Below are positions 31,752 through 41,690 of a stretch of DNA of 64,000 nt, in pieces. Origin of the DNA: Schizochytrium sp. TIO01 (Eukaryota; Sar; Bigyra; Thraustochytrida; Thraustochytriidae). Positions within the stretch are counted from its first letter, which is position 1, and each line of letters starts with the position of its first letter. Made by a program: the position numbers and the translations under genes. The DNA lies in contig SMSO01000007.1 in the NCBI GenBank assembly GCA_004764695.1, positions 79,501 through 143,500 on the forward strand, given 5' to 3'. The notes below the pieces were generated by a model. It searched no databases, was not told where the DNA came from, and saw only the letters and a program-made list of their open reading frames with translations.

Positions 31752-33943
31752 GAAGCGCAAATACGTTGCAAACTAGAGGTCCCCGCAGCGTTCTCAGATA
31801 GGTGTCCCCGTGTATTTGGTGTGTACTGTGTAAAAAAGATTGAGAACATCGTCTAGGTTTTCCTATGACCTACTTCTGTTTAATTTTAAATTTAATGGAC
31901 AATGATCAAAGAGAAGTTTGCGATGAGCATTTGCCACCGAAAGGCACATCAGATACCAAGACGTACATGAAAGTTGAACGTGACGCATGTTTGCAAGCTC
32001 ATGATATATAAAGTATAAGCCTGCATATATTTTAATTTTTGCGAGTTATTGATTGGCTAAAATACGAGGCCACACCACAGCAAGAGTGGTCGTGAAGGGG
32101 CCTAATTGACGGAGATAATAAAATAGTAATAATTTGAAAGACATATATAATATAGATTGGAACCTTTAACTCGTACATTCATCTGCTAAATAAGTAATCT
32201 CTTCAAATTCGTTCTGGATAGTTGCACGTAATTGCAAGACTCAAGAACACTCTTTATTTCCCGACCTTTTTAAAGCGGTATCAGAATGAAAAAGAAACCG
32301 GTAACCCGAAGCTTTATGTTTCGTTGTGATAATGTTCCATTTCGCATGCATATTTATCTTTGAGAAATTCTCACTTTACTCTTGAGCAGCAGAATCTGAA
32401 CCTTACCGAAATATGTATCCAGCACTAGCCATTATTAGTACCTAGATAGCAGTAGCGCTCCTTCAAGCTGCAAGTCGGGGACTTTTCCAGGCAGATCAAC
32501 CATATACGCTCGAAGAGTTGTCTTTTCAGAACCAAATTCTTTCGGACCACCATCGAGCCACCAAGTTTGGTTATTTGTGACAAGATTTCATACATGCACG
32601 AGAAAACTGTATGTTCTCAACTTAGCCCGCTATCGTAGAAACAAGAAAACAACATGAAGCTCAATCAAGATCATATCGCAGCTCCAAGATCTTGGTCTTG
32701 TGCGCTTATTGATACGGCCCGGCCGGCCGCGAGTGAGGGTTTGGCATGTGTGGAGTTTGGGGAAGAATACAGGTAAAGTAATAAAGATAGGCCGGTCCGC
32801 GTGCGCTAGTGCCTTGTGCTAGGATATTCTTCTATTGGTAGTTCCTATCAATTCTATGGGAACGCAAAGCACGACTTTTTTTTTTTGCTTTTCTTTTTCC
32901 ACAGCAGGCATCTGATATTGCAAAACGGGGTTTAGATCACGATGCAGACCAGACAACTGAAGATGAAACAGCTGCCATAACCTCGCCCTCGTGGAGGCAA
33001 ATCTGATGAAGCATTTTCGCCATTGGTCTCCTTCTAGGGAACGAGCCGAGGCCTATAGCGTCGCAAGTTTGTTTTTCTCAAAGTCGCAGCGTCTTGAAGA
33101 CAGCATAAAAATAAAACACATAAGAAGAAGAGAACGTGCTTGCTTTTCATAAACTAAGTGTACGCCGGTGCAAATGCCAATGGGTTTCCCTCCTTCAGTC
33201 CCCTCCAAACTCAGCTTTGATAGCCTTCAACGAACATCTCTATCTTCGAGGTATTGCTACGCTCTTTCCAAAGCTCGAACCTAAGTGAACTTGAAGTTGC
33301 GGCTTCGAGCAAATTTAGTTACTTATTCTTATGAAACAAGCGCAGAAAGTGAAAGAAATCCCTTCAGAGCTCCTGAGGGAGCGCCCTTCTTTTGGTTTAA
33401 TTGAATAACAATATTCATAACAATAGCTTTGATCGCTAGCGGTATTATGAGGTTAAAGATAACATTATAGATAGCATTATGGCAGAGGGGGATGATATGT
33501 TGCTACTACTTAGTAGCCTAGGTAGTGTTATTATTATAGTTGATCGTGAAAAGTCTCATCATCAAAATATAGATGTCATTTCCCCAACTCGTGCCACGGA
33601 CCAAGCCGGCGTGGCATTCCAGTTTGGACTCAGTTCGCCTTGCATAAGCTGGGTTGATCGACTGGTTTGATTGCGTTCGTTAGGATTTGCCCTCCCGGGG
33701 CGTATTATTTGCCTACGGCGTCGTCGTCTTCGTGGGCTTCGTTGCCCTGATCAGTGACGCCGATTGCGCTTTGTTGTCCAAGTTTCGTTCGCAAACCGCT
33801 TCATCTGTCGAGGATTCGCTCTAGTAAGGCATCTTGCGAACAAACTCGAGGCTAAAAGTTGCAAAACAAATTGAACAAAAGCGTCGTTTTCTACACCTAG
33901 GTAGTTTCCAGGCATCACAAAACCTCGTGGCTTTGTCACAAAG
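31752..33943. other. Intergenic, no supportable gene
   Basis: 2.2 kb between the divergent coiled-coil and NAD kinase genes. AT-rich, with one GGCCGGCC palindrome at about 32720 and a T run near 32877-32886. The only 60-codon ATG frame (33479-33670, plus) has no recognisable feature. Confidence 0.5.
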
Positions 33944-35056
33944 ATGTCTGGCCCTGTGCGACTTGAAGCGCTCGAGAAGCTACGCAATTTGAAGCGTGTG
34001 CTCGTAGTCTCAAAGCGCACACGATGGGAGTTCGCAAGTGCTCGATATGGTGGTATTGGTGGTGCATCTTTAGAACGTCAAATGATTGCCAAAGGGTTTC
34101 CTTACGAGCGTATCGTGCAAGCTCACCATTCTCATCATGACGCTCTTGACCAAATCACTCGTGCTCTGCGTAGGCGAGGTACCGACGTAAAGATGGTTCG
34201 TGCGCCGGCACTCATCGCCTCTGACCTCGAGAATATTGATGCAGTATTCGCATGTGGTGGCGACGGCACTGTCTTGGAAACCGCTGCTCGCGTTAAATCC
34301 AGCGACCTACCTGTCATTACCATCAACACTGACCCCAAGCTGTCCACAGGATACCTGTGTAGCTTCGCTTTACAATCTGGCATTAGCTTCGAACGCGGGG
34401 TGCTGGATAAGCTTTGTAAAGGACATTTTTCGCCGCAACTTCGCTCTCGAATCCAGGTCAAATTTGGGGTCTCTGGCGAGTACATGCCACACCTCGCGCT
34501 AAACGAGATCTTCTTTGCAGAGAGGGATGCCAGTAGACCGACTGTGCATGCAACCACCTTACCTTCTGTAAACCCGGATGACCCGGTTGTGCAGCGGAGC
34601 AGCGGAGTCATTGTCTCAACAGGAACTGGTTCGACTGCGTGGATGCACTCTGCTATGACTATTCATCGTAGTGATGTACAGCGCGTTCTCACCAGCATGC
34701 ATCGAGCCCAAGGTGGTCAGTCTCCTAATTTGGCTGCCAACGAGGAGCTCGTAAACTCCATTTGCCGTGACCTCAACCAGAGTCACGAGTATGATCCTTC
34801 AGATCCGCGTTTGCACTATTACATGCGAGAGCTCGTGCTTAATGGCTGGTATGGAGACCACGACAGCCCCATGACACACTTTCCCAAACATGGTTTTGAG
34901 TCAAACCTCACGCTGCGCTCCCTCTCTTGGGATGGCATGCTCACATTTGATGGCATCGAGCAGGCAGCTGTACCTTACGGCGAGGAGCTCCAGGTGAGCT
35001 TGGCGCCTCCTGATTTGTCGCTGCTCACTGTGCGTCTCGACCCTGACCTAGATTAG
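33944..35056 (+). CDS. NADK2: NAD kinase, NADK2 (mitochondrial) type
   Basis: 370 residues from ATG 33944. The signature GGDGT (Gly105-Thr109) starts the NAD-kinase catalytic domain; Asp107 is the expected catalytic residue. It is followed by VITINTDPKLSTGYLC and by the second conserved block VSTGTGSTAWMHSAM (about 225-240), which binds NAD and ATP. The NTDP-x-x-S-x-GYLC segment and the ALNEIFFAE strand match the NADK2/C5orf33 subfamily rather than cytosolic NADK. The reaction is ATP + NAD to NADP, the source of organelle NADPH. A clear cleavable targeting peptide is not obvious in the first 20 residues, though they are basic (LEKLRNLKRVLVVSKRTR). Length is slightly below that of animal NADK2. 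Confidence 0.9.
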   Translation: MSGPVRLEALEKLRNLKRVLVVSKRTRWEFASARYGGIGGASLERQMIAKGFPYERIVQAHHSHHDALDQITRALRRRGTDVKMVRAPALIASDLENIDAVFACGGDGTVLETAARVKSSDLPVITINTDPKLSTGYLCSFALQSGISFERGVLDKLCKGHFSPQLRSRIQVKFGVSGEYMPHLALNEIFFAERDASRPTVHATTLPSVNPDDPVVQRSSGVIVSTGTGSTAWMHSAMTIHRSDVQRVLTSMHRAQGGQSPNLAANEELVNSICRDLNQSHEYDPSDPRLHYYMRELVLNGWYGDHDSPMTHFPKHGFESNLTLRSLSWDGMLTFDGIEQAAVPYGEELQVSLAPPDLSLLTVRLDPDLD

Positions 35057-35804
35057 GTCTAGATGTACTGCGTTGGCACTGCACGGGTTGTCTATTCACC
35101 TTTCTCTTTTTTCTTTTCCAATATTCTTTCTTTTGTTTACCTAGAAAGCATTTCGTATTTTCTGTAGCCTGCGCTTGAGGCCTGGCGACTGCTCACATTA
35201 CCCTCAAATATGGCGACTATTGAGTTTACATAGGTAAACTCTACTTACGCTTTGGGCTAGAAAGGCCCTTTAAGAATGACGAATGATTAAATCAATTTTA
35301 TGATAGCTCTGTTTGTAGATCACCTCAAGATCTCTTGGATCTCTTCTCAGTGTTGCTGACTGATGTAGTGTACTATCAAAACTCATATATATACGGATAT
35401 ATTTGTGCAATCTGATAGAGGTACACAGTTTGGCCTGAATTCGTCTTGCATAATATACGAGACATTGCAAGCGTCACTGTCATGTCATCCACGTGTGCCT
35501 TTATTGGCTCCCTTCCTCCAATTATGCATATCGTGAGATGTTTCCTAGAACTTTGTTCGAATTTGCCAACTTTTCTACCTTTTGCTCACCCAACAACAAT
35601 AGCATGTATACGAGGTCCCTTGAGCTTTTATTGAGACCACCAAGATGCTCTGATTTTAGGTAGCCATCAGCAGATCCCCTAACACCCCAATGAAAACAAT
35701 TCGAATCGTTGCAGAATTGCAGCTGTTTGAACCTTTGCTCTTTTTACTCCTGAGTATTAATATTGCCATGCCATGAAATCCAATACTGACGCCATTGGCC
35801 TTAG
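35057..35804. other. Intergenic, no supportable gene
   Basis: AT-rich 3' flank of the NAD kinase gene; nothing recognisable. Confidence 0.5.
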
Positions 35805-36962
35805 AAAAACTTTCACATAACAGGCGCTTTTCGGCTTATACTAACCTCCTTTTTAAACATCGATTACTCAGAATGTACTCTTTTATCGCAGCTTGGGGTC
35901 CTTCTGAACATAGAGATCTTCATCATTTTTCTACGTAAATTAATTCAACTGAATGGTTCTAGTTATGGTCACGAGACCTACGAAGGTCTCGTACACACCA
36001 TTGCAGCGACAACAGTAGCCCACTTGATTGACAATGACAGGGTGTGGTTTCCTTCTCTCCCCTCTACGAACAGTTCAATCTACATTTTTTCACAGCCTAG
36101 TACACCACAAGCAGCAGGATTCCTCGAAAACGCTGGCCGACCAACCCGTGTTAGGGTAGCTGCAACTATATTTGAATTGAAGGCTGTCAGCGAGCAGCCC
36201 TACGAAATTGTGCAAACTCACGGCAAAAACAAAGAACAACGCGCCGCAGTTCAAGGACTATAACACCGAGACTCGAGCCTAGTTGTACAAAGGGAAACAC
36301 AAGATATCTACGGAGAATCTATTTGCATACTACGTTTACAAGCTTTGCGTTTCAGAGTACCTCGGCTTGGAGACGAGGCAAGAAATTGAATCTCTACTAA
36401 GTATCGATAGACTCCAGCGACTGCTGATGATGGTGACAAACAACTTCAATGCTTTGCTTAAAACGCGGTCAATTGCAATAACACTACCACCAAAATCAAC
36501 ATTACCTCGAGACAAGAAAACTAAGAACCTGAGCTACTTGGCGCGGAAAGTAGTGGGTAGCATGGAGAAGAGCTTGGCTGAAGATCGCAAGGAGGTCGAT
36601 AAAGTGGCTCATGACGAAATCAGCAAAGATATCGACGCAGCTCGCGCGAAGTACGGCAACGAAGGTGCACAGAGAATCAATAATTTCCAGGAATCGCCCC
36701 TTCTGAAGAACCTGAGACATAAGGCGGAGCGCAGTCGCTTAAAAGCAGACCTTGAGTATTCGCCGTCAATGAAAAAATCGCGCGCCTGCGAAAGACCTCA
36801 AACTTCAAGAGTCTTGCGAAGGAAAGTCACTACACAAAGCGCAAACGCACTCGTCTCCCAATCAGTGAAATCATCCGCAACGATGAGGATTCAGACGATG
36901 ATACTGTGTACTCGAGTAGTGGCCGTGTCGGCACGTGCCCCGGAGGCGCGAAAAAGTCTTAG
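35805..36962 (+). pseudogene. Broken gene or frameshifted coding region, family unknown
   Basis: Protein-like sequence passes through two frames. Frame A is open for 153 codons (35805-36263, no ATG) and contains plausible peptide such as ETYEGLVHTIAATTVAHLIDN. Frame B opens near 36181 (QFKDYNTETRA), is cut by TAG at 36280-36282, then runs on to about 36765 with a charged, helical sequence (YLARKVVGSMEKSLAEDRKE, then DIDAARAKYG). At about 36756-36770 the sense moves back to the first frame, which then reads VNEKIARLRK, a basic KRKRTR patch and an acidic DEDSDDD run and stops at 36960-36962, whereas frame B from there turns into noise. Two frame changes plus one stop indicate a decayed gene, or a gene with sequencing errors or unrecognised introns. 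I cannot name it. Confidence 0.4.
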
Positions 36963-38071
36963 ACGACTACCTTTTAAAATTTAATTTAATTTTTTAATAT
37001 TTAAAAAATAACAACAGAGACGAAAGGAAACGAGAAGAAGTGAACAGGAATACCATGTTTGCTGGATCAGGATGGTATTCTTCAGCAGGGTAAAGGAGCG
37101 AGAGCTTATGCGGTAGAATGCGCACCTCCACGGCTACGTCTCCAGGCACCTGAGCAGAGACGAAATCTTCCTGGAAAACTAAAATCTCAAGGCCCAGAGA
37201 CTTGCTTGACAAATGCGCCTACTTCCGAATGGCTCGAGAACCGGCGGCGATAATGAGAATCAAGTAAGGCGTCTCCTCCTAGATTGTCCAATTCTACTGC
37301 AACTCCAGATCAGTCGAGTGCGGATCCAGAGTTTTGCGCAGAAAGGACATAATCTAGTCGCTTGCAGATTACGAACTCTGCAAATTTCGAGGGGGTGTTG
37401 CGTTTGAGCGCGTGAGCGTTTGAGCGCTTGTATGTGGCTCTGAGTAGGTCTAATCCCAGCACTGTTCTCGATTATTATTCATTTTTTCTCGCCCTGTATT
37501 TTCGCACACCCTCCCTTTTTACTCATACTCATTACCGTGACTATTTAAAAAAAGGAACCACTTTTCTCTAATCGCTCTCTTTAAATTCCAACAAATTAAT
37601 CAATCGATCGATCAATCCAATAGCTACTATGCTGCTGTCTCTTATGCGAAACACAAGGAAGCTCAAAACAAACCAACAAGCCATCAATTATTAGTATTCG
37701 TGTTGTCATTAGTAGTATTAAATATTTTCAGTAGGCACACTCAGAAACATAGAAAGTGCCGAACTATCGATCATCTCTAGGGCCACGAGCACACAAAAAA
37801 GATTCACGCGCGCGTGCACTCAGTACCTTCTAACTAGTTATTTCAATTAAAAACAATAAATAATGAAAATACTTTACTGGCCTTTGAATGATGGGAGCAA
37901 AGCGTAACCTGAGGAAAGGGGAATGCAAACACGCAACTGGGCGTGCGAAACAAGAACAGAAGAGGTCGGCAGACGACTTTGAACAACAGTAAAGGTGAAA
38001 AGGTTTAGAAATCGACGAAATGTAAGAGGCGCAGAAGCTTGTGGACAGAGTTTCCAGTTGAAACCCTCACC
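36963..38071. other. Intergenic, no supportable gene
   Basis: AT-rich DNA with short ATTTAAAA-type runs (36975-37010) and a few GATC/AATC units (37590-37620). It separates the broken gene from the Crinkler-like gene. No coding region is supported. Confidence 0.5.
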
Positions 38072-40270
38072 ATGGCGAACGCACAGGCGGATGCGGATGC
38101 TGCTTGTTTGCGTCTCATCAATACGAACCACGCCAATATAAGCTTTGCTAATGCAAGTTATCCGGATGTGATGCTTGCTTACGATGCTGAGAAACGCCTG
38201 CTTAACCAATTGGTTCCTGAGCAGCTTACAGCGATGTGTCAGACAATTAGTGACCACCTCGTAGCTAACCCAAATATGCCCGCTGCGGCTAGAAAAGAAG
38301 CCGAGAGGGCAATGGATGTATTTGCCGGTCGCCACGATACTCACATACCTGCCATTTACCTTCTTTCTCAACGCATGTACCAGGTACCGGCACGCATAGG
38401 CAACGACGAATTGCTCGATATGGCCACTCCTCCTGCACCAGGAGCCATTGTACCCGCTCAGGTTCTCAATTGGCTAAATTTTCGCGTCGAAATAAAACAC
38501 GCCATTACCATGAATAATGTTCGGGAGCACGGCATCACTTTCGGCGAGGGGTCTAATTTTAGAGATGCTTCTTTTAATACAAAATGTTCCAATATAGAAG
38601 CTGAAGATTTCTTTGCAAATACTGAGGATGGCGAAGGTATACTCCAGTTTATCGTAAAGGTTCTCAAAAAGTATTGGGCTGTAGAGTTCAATTCACCAAA
38701 CCGAAGGTTCAAGGTTCAACAACAGATAGCGTCGACTGTCCTTCTGCGACCAGACTTCGTAGTATCTCTTGACGGAGAGGATCTCGTCGTCTTTGAACTC
38801 AAGGCACCTGATTGTATGCAGTCGGAGTTCATGAATCGCAACATTCCTACGCAAGGAAACCTAGTCAGGGGATACTATGGTCTCAACTACAGCCCTGCGG
38901 CTTCCACAGGGAACCGCAATGCTGTCATATTTCAACGCCTCACTCAAAATCAACTCGACGCCCCTATCGATGAAAATAATGTTGACCTTCAAGTGCCTGC
39001 GGGAGACGAGCACACACGTAGAAGTGTATATCAGATTGCTGGTTACATGGTAGCATTTCAACGAAAGTACGGAGTTCTTTCGACGTGCGAGATGACCTGG
39101 CTCTTGAAAATGGAACCGGATGGTCGTTTGTTCGTCAGCCCTGGATTGAATGGCGCTGGGATGGGCATTTCGACCGACTCACCTGCCGCACTGCTCATGA
39201 GTTTTCTAACGCATGTTGCCAGAGAGGCAGAAACGAACAATGGGCATAGAATGGTGGTTGAAAACCCTTCTCGGTTCTATAGTTATCTTAGCGACTACTG
39301 GACCACCTTTCCTCGAGAGGCACGTCATCAAAGAACTCGAAACCGAAAGAATCAGATTGTTCAAGAGATGGTAAACGCGTGGAACGCCCTTCAACAAGCC
39401 CAGCAACAACAAGGTGGCAACAATAACAACAATAACAACAACGGAGGGCAAGGAGGTGGTGGCGGTAATCAAGGAAACGGTGGCCAAGGTGGCCAAGGAG
39501 GACGAGGAGGACAACCGCCAGGTGCGGGAGCCGGGGGCGGAGCCGGTGGAAATGTACCTGGAGCTGGTGTCAATGCTGCATTGATCCCTGCAGACATTAT
39601 TGACAACCTGAAAAATGCCTATATTTCAGTTAGTGAAAATCTTTTCGCAATCAAGAAACTTGAGGGAGATGCAGCTCGTCTCGCCTTGATAGACAATCTT
39701 CCTCTCAAGCAGATTTGCATTGGTTTTCCATGGGAGCTTCTCGAAAAACATCCGAATACTGACCTTTATGACCAGTCGATTAAAATGACTGTAAGTGGCA
39801 TCCCCCTTGTTCTAAAGATGTTGGACAAAGAGGAAGAAGGCTCTGAAGGTCAATTTCTCAATGAAATTGACATGTACAAGGGCCCTCTACGCAGCCTGCA
39901 GGGAGTATGCGCTCCTTACCTTTTCTATGCTAGTGAATCCACAGAAAGTCCACAAATCTTGGTGACTTCACGTGAGGGCTCCCCCGTGGGGACCATGCCT
40001 CGCGCTGTTAAAAAGCAAGAGTTCGTCCAAGAAGGAATGTTTAAGGCACTTACAACCCTCCACGAAAACGGAATCACTCACGGTCATATAAGTTTCTCTG
40101 CTTTCCATATGGTCGTTGTTAACGAGAGTACCCGCTTTTATATCACTGACTTCGGGGATGCTGTCTACGAGCCCAAACACACTGCTGAGTTTAAAAGGTC
40201 TTGCGCGCATGATTTGCATCGTTTAAGAGAGTCCATAAGAAGTTTAGACATGCGAGGATCGATGGAATAA
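38072..40270 (+). CDS. Crinkler (CRN)-like protein: PD-(D/E)XK nuclease plus degenerate kinase domain
   Basis: 732 residues from ATG 38072 (ACC-ATG-G). Residues 1-200 are a globular or helical region with no signal peptide and no recognisable LFLAK-type header. Residues about 200-330 carry a restriction-endonuclease-like core: PDFVV (Asp228), a strand, then FELKAP (Glu242, Lys244), i.e. D-x13-E-x-K. A Gln/Asn/Gly linker (about 440-500) separates it from a kinase-like domain (about 505-732): VLK (Lys582), an alphaC-type FLNEIDMYK, HGHISFSAF at 670 in the position of the catalytic loop, and ITDFGDA (Asp693). The catalytic Asp and Asn of the loop (usually HGD...N) are replaced. Nuclease-kinase pairs of this kind are known from Crinkler/RHS-type eukaryotic effectors. 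Role here, effector, genome defence or inter-organism conflict, is inference. Confidence 0.7.
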   Translation: MANAQADADAACLRLINTNHANISFANASYPDVMLAYDAEKRLLNQLVPEQLTAMCQTISDHLVANPNMPAAARKEAERAMDVFAGRHDTHIPAIYLLSQRMYQVPARIGNDELLDMATPPAPGAIVPAQVLNWLNFRVEIKHAITMNNVREHGITFGEGSNFRDASFNTKCSNIEAEDFFANTEDGEGILQFIVKVLKKYWAVEFNSPNRRFKVQQQIASTVLLRPDFVVSLDGEDLVVFELKAPDCMQSEFMNRNIPTQGNLVRGYYGLNYSPAASTGNRNAVIFQRLTQNQLDAPIDENNVDLQVPAGDEHTRRSVYQIAGYMVAFQRKYGVLSTCEMTWLLKMEPDGRLFVSPGLNGAGMGISTDSPAALLMSFLTHVAREAETNNGHRMVVENPSRFYSYLSDYWTTFPREARHQRTRNRKNQIVQEMVNAWNALQQAQQQQGGNNNNNNNNGGQGGGGGNQGNGGQGGQGGRGGQPPGAGAGGGAGGNVPGAGVNAALIPADIIDNLKNAYISVSENLFAIKKLEGDAARLALIDNLPLKQICIGFPWELLEKHPNTDLYDQSIKMTVSGIPLVLKMLDKEEEGSEGQFLNEIDMYKGPLRSLQGVCAPYLFYASESTESPQILVTSREGSPVGTMPRAVKKQEFVQEGMFKALTTLHENGITHGHISFSAFHMVVVNESTRFYITDFGDAVYEPKHTAEFKRSCAHDLHRLRESIRSLDMRGSME

Positions 40271-41690
40271 GAATATAAGAAAAATATAGATAAATCAATT
40301 AATCAATCAACAAAGAAATAAAAAGAAATAAATAGACATGATATATCTATCTTATTATGCGACACGCTGATAGATCTCTTTAAGCTCGCATGTTGCCTGA
40401 TTACTTGACTTGATCCAGTGGCAGAAGCGGTTGTGCTTGTATTTTCGCGCTTCTTGCGGTTGAAAATCGAGCAACCCGTGCCCGGCTTCGTGAGCTTGGC
40501 TGTAGGACTTTTGGTGACTGTGTCAGGCAGTGAGTGGACCATGGCCTCAGTAGAATGTTTTCCCAAGGTAATACTTTTCAAGGTTCTGTCTATCCTTATA
40601 CGATGTGTATTCAGGTTTTCGAAGGAAACAGGAGGGAAGAGCCTTGCAGAGGTGTTCAAGTATTATATAGCTGTGTATCTATAAGAACACCAAAGTAAAA
40701 AGCGTACACAAGTCCAAAGCTTAGACTTGGGCAATGGATTTTGTCAGCAGTTCCTGAATGTTGAATCTAACTACTCTTTTCCTTCACCCCTCTACCTACG
40801 CAATCTCTTGGTGATCGTCTCACGCTAATTTGCAACACAGAGGGATTCACTAAACGAAACGAAAGAGCGGCCGTGGTCGCCTTCTCCACAAAAAGGTTAA
40901 GTTGATGATAACATAACTTCATGCCAATTTTGATATATTTACCTTGACAGAGTTGTTGGCGAGTCTTTGGGCAGACACACACACCAAAGTGAAACAGGAA
41001 TCCTTTGCCCGGAAGCGGCTGCTTCATTCAACCCAAACGAAGAACACACACACAAAAGAAATATGATTGAACCACTCTCAATGAAAAAGCAAGCAAAAAT
41101 AAAAGCCTCGATGCATCACTTTATTGAAATTGTACGTGATCAATGGATAAGAGAATGTTAAAAAGCCAGCATAATGCCGGCATGCAAATCCAAGAATAGA
41201 ATTCATAACCTCCAAGTTTTCTCGCAAGGGCCACCGAAATATCTTTTTCCAAATGGATTCTAAAATGCCCTATTTTCCATGGCCATGGAAAGCTATAGAC
41301 TGTATCCACACTAATTGTATATTTAAGCGTAGCCTTGTAATATTGAAATCCGAGGTCAAACTATAGTTTGAATTATAGTAATACATAAGTGCTGGCCGGG
41401 CGAGACGATTCTTTTAGAGTTCAAATAACCTAGTGCTACTTAGGGACCTACGTAGCCTGCAACGCTCCCATTTTAAAAAAGAAATAGCGGTTTTCGCTCT
41501 CAAGAGCAAACTAGGGTTCGAGCAAAACCAACCTCAAGCAAAAATAGCAAACCCGGAACGACATGAGGCTAGCTGTAGAGCCAAAGGGGACAGGGACACC
41601 AGTGCTATAGGGAGCAACTCCGGCAGGTCTGAGCACACTGCTCGAAAGAGGAGACGAAAGTAGACTTTACGTGAGGTTTGGCACCTAAAG
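40271..41690. other. Intergenic between the CRN-like and repeat genes
   Basis: 1.4 kb without a supportable gene. Overlapping 88- and 118-codon frames on opposite strands around 40303-40684 start with GTG/TTG. It contains a perfect 18-bp palindrome at 41274-41291. Confidence 0.5.
41274..41291. repeat. Perfect 18-bp palindrome
   Basis: TTTCCATGGCCATGGAAA equals its own reverse complement over all 18 bases. It lies 400 bases upstream of the repeat-protein start. Confidence 0.9.
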
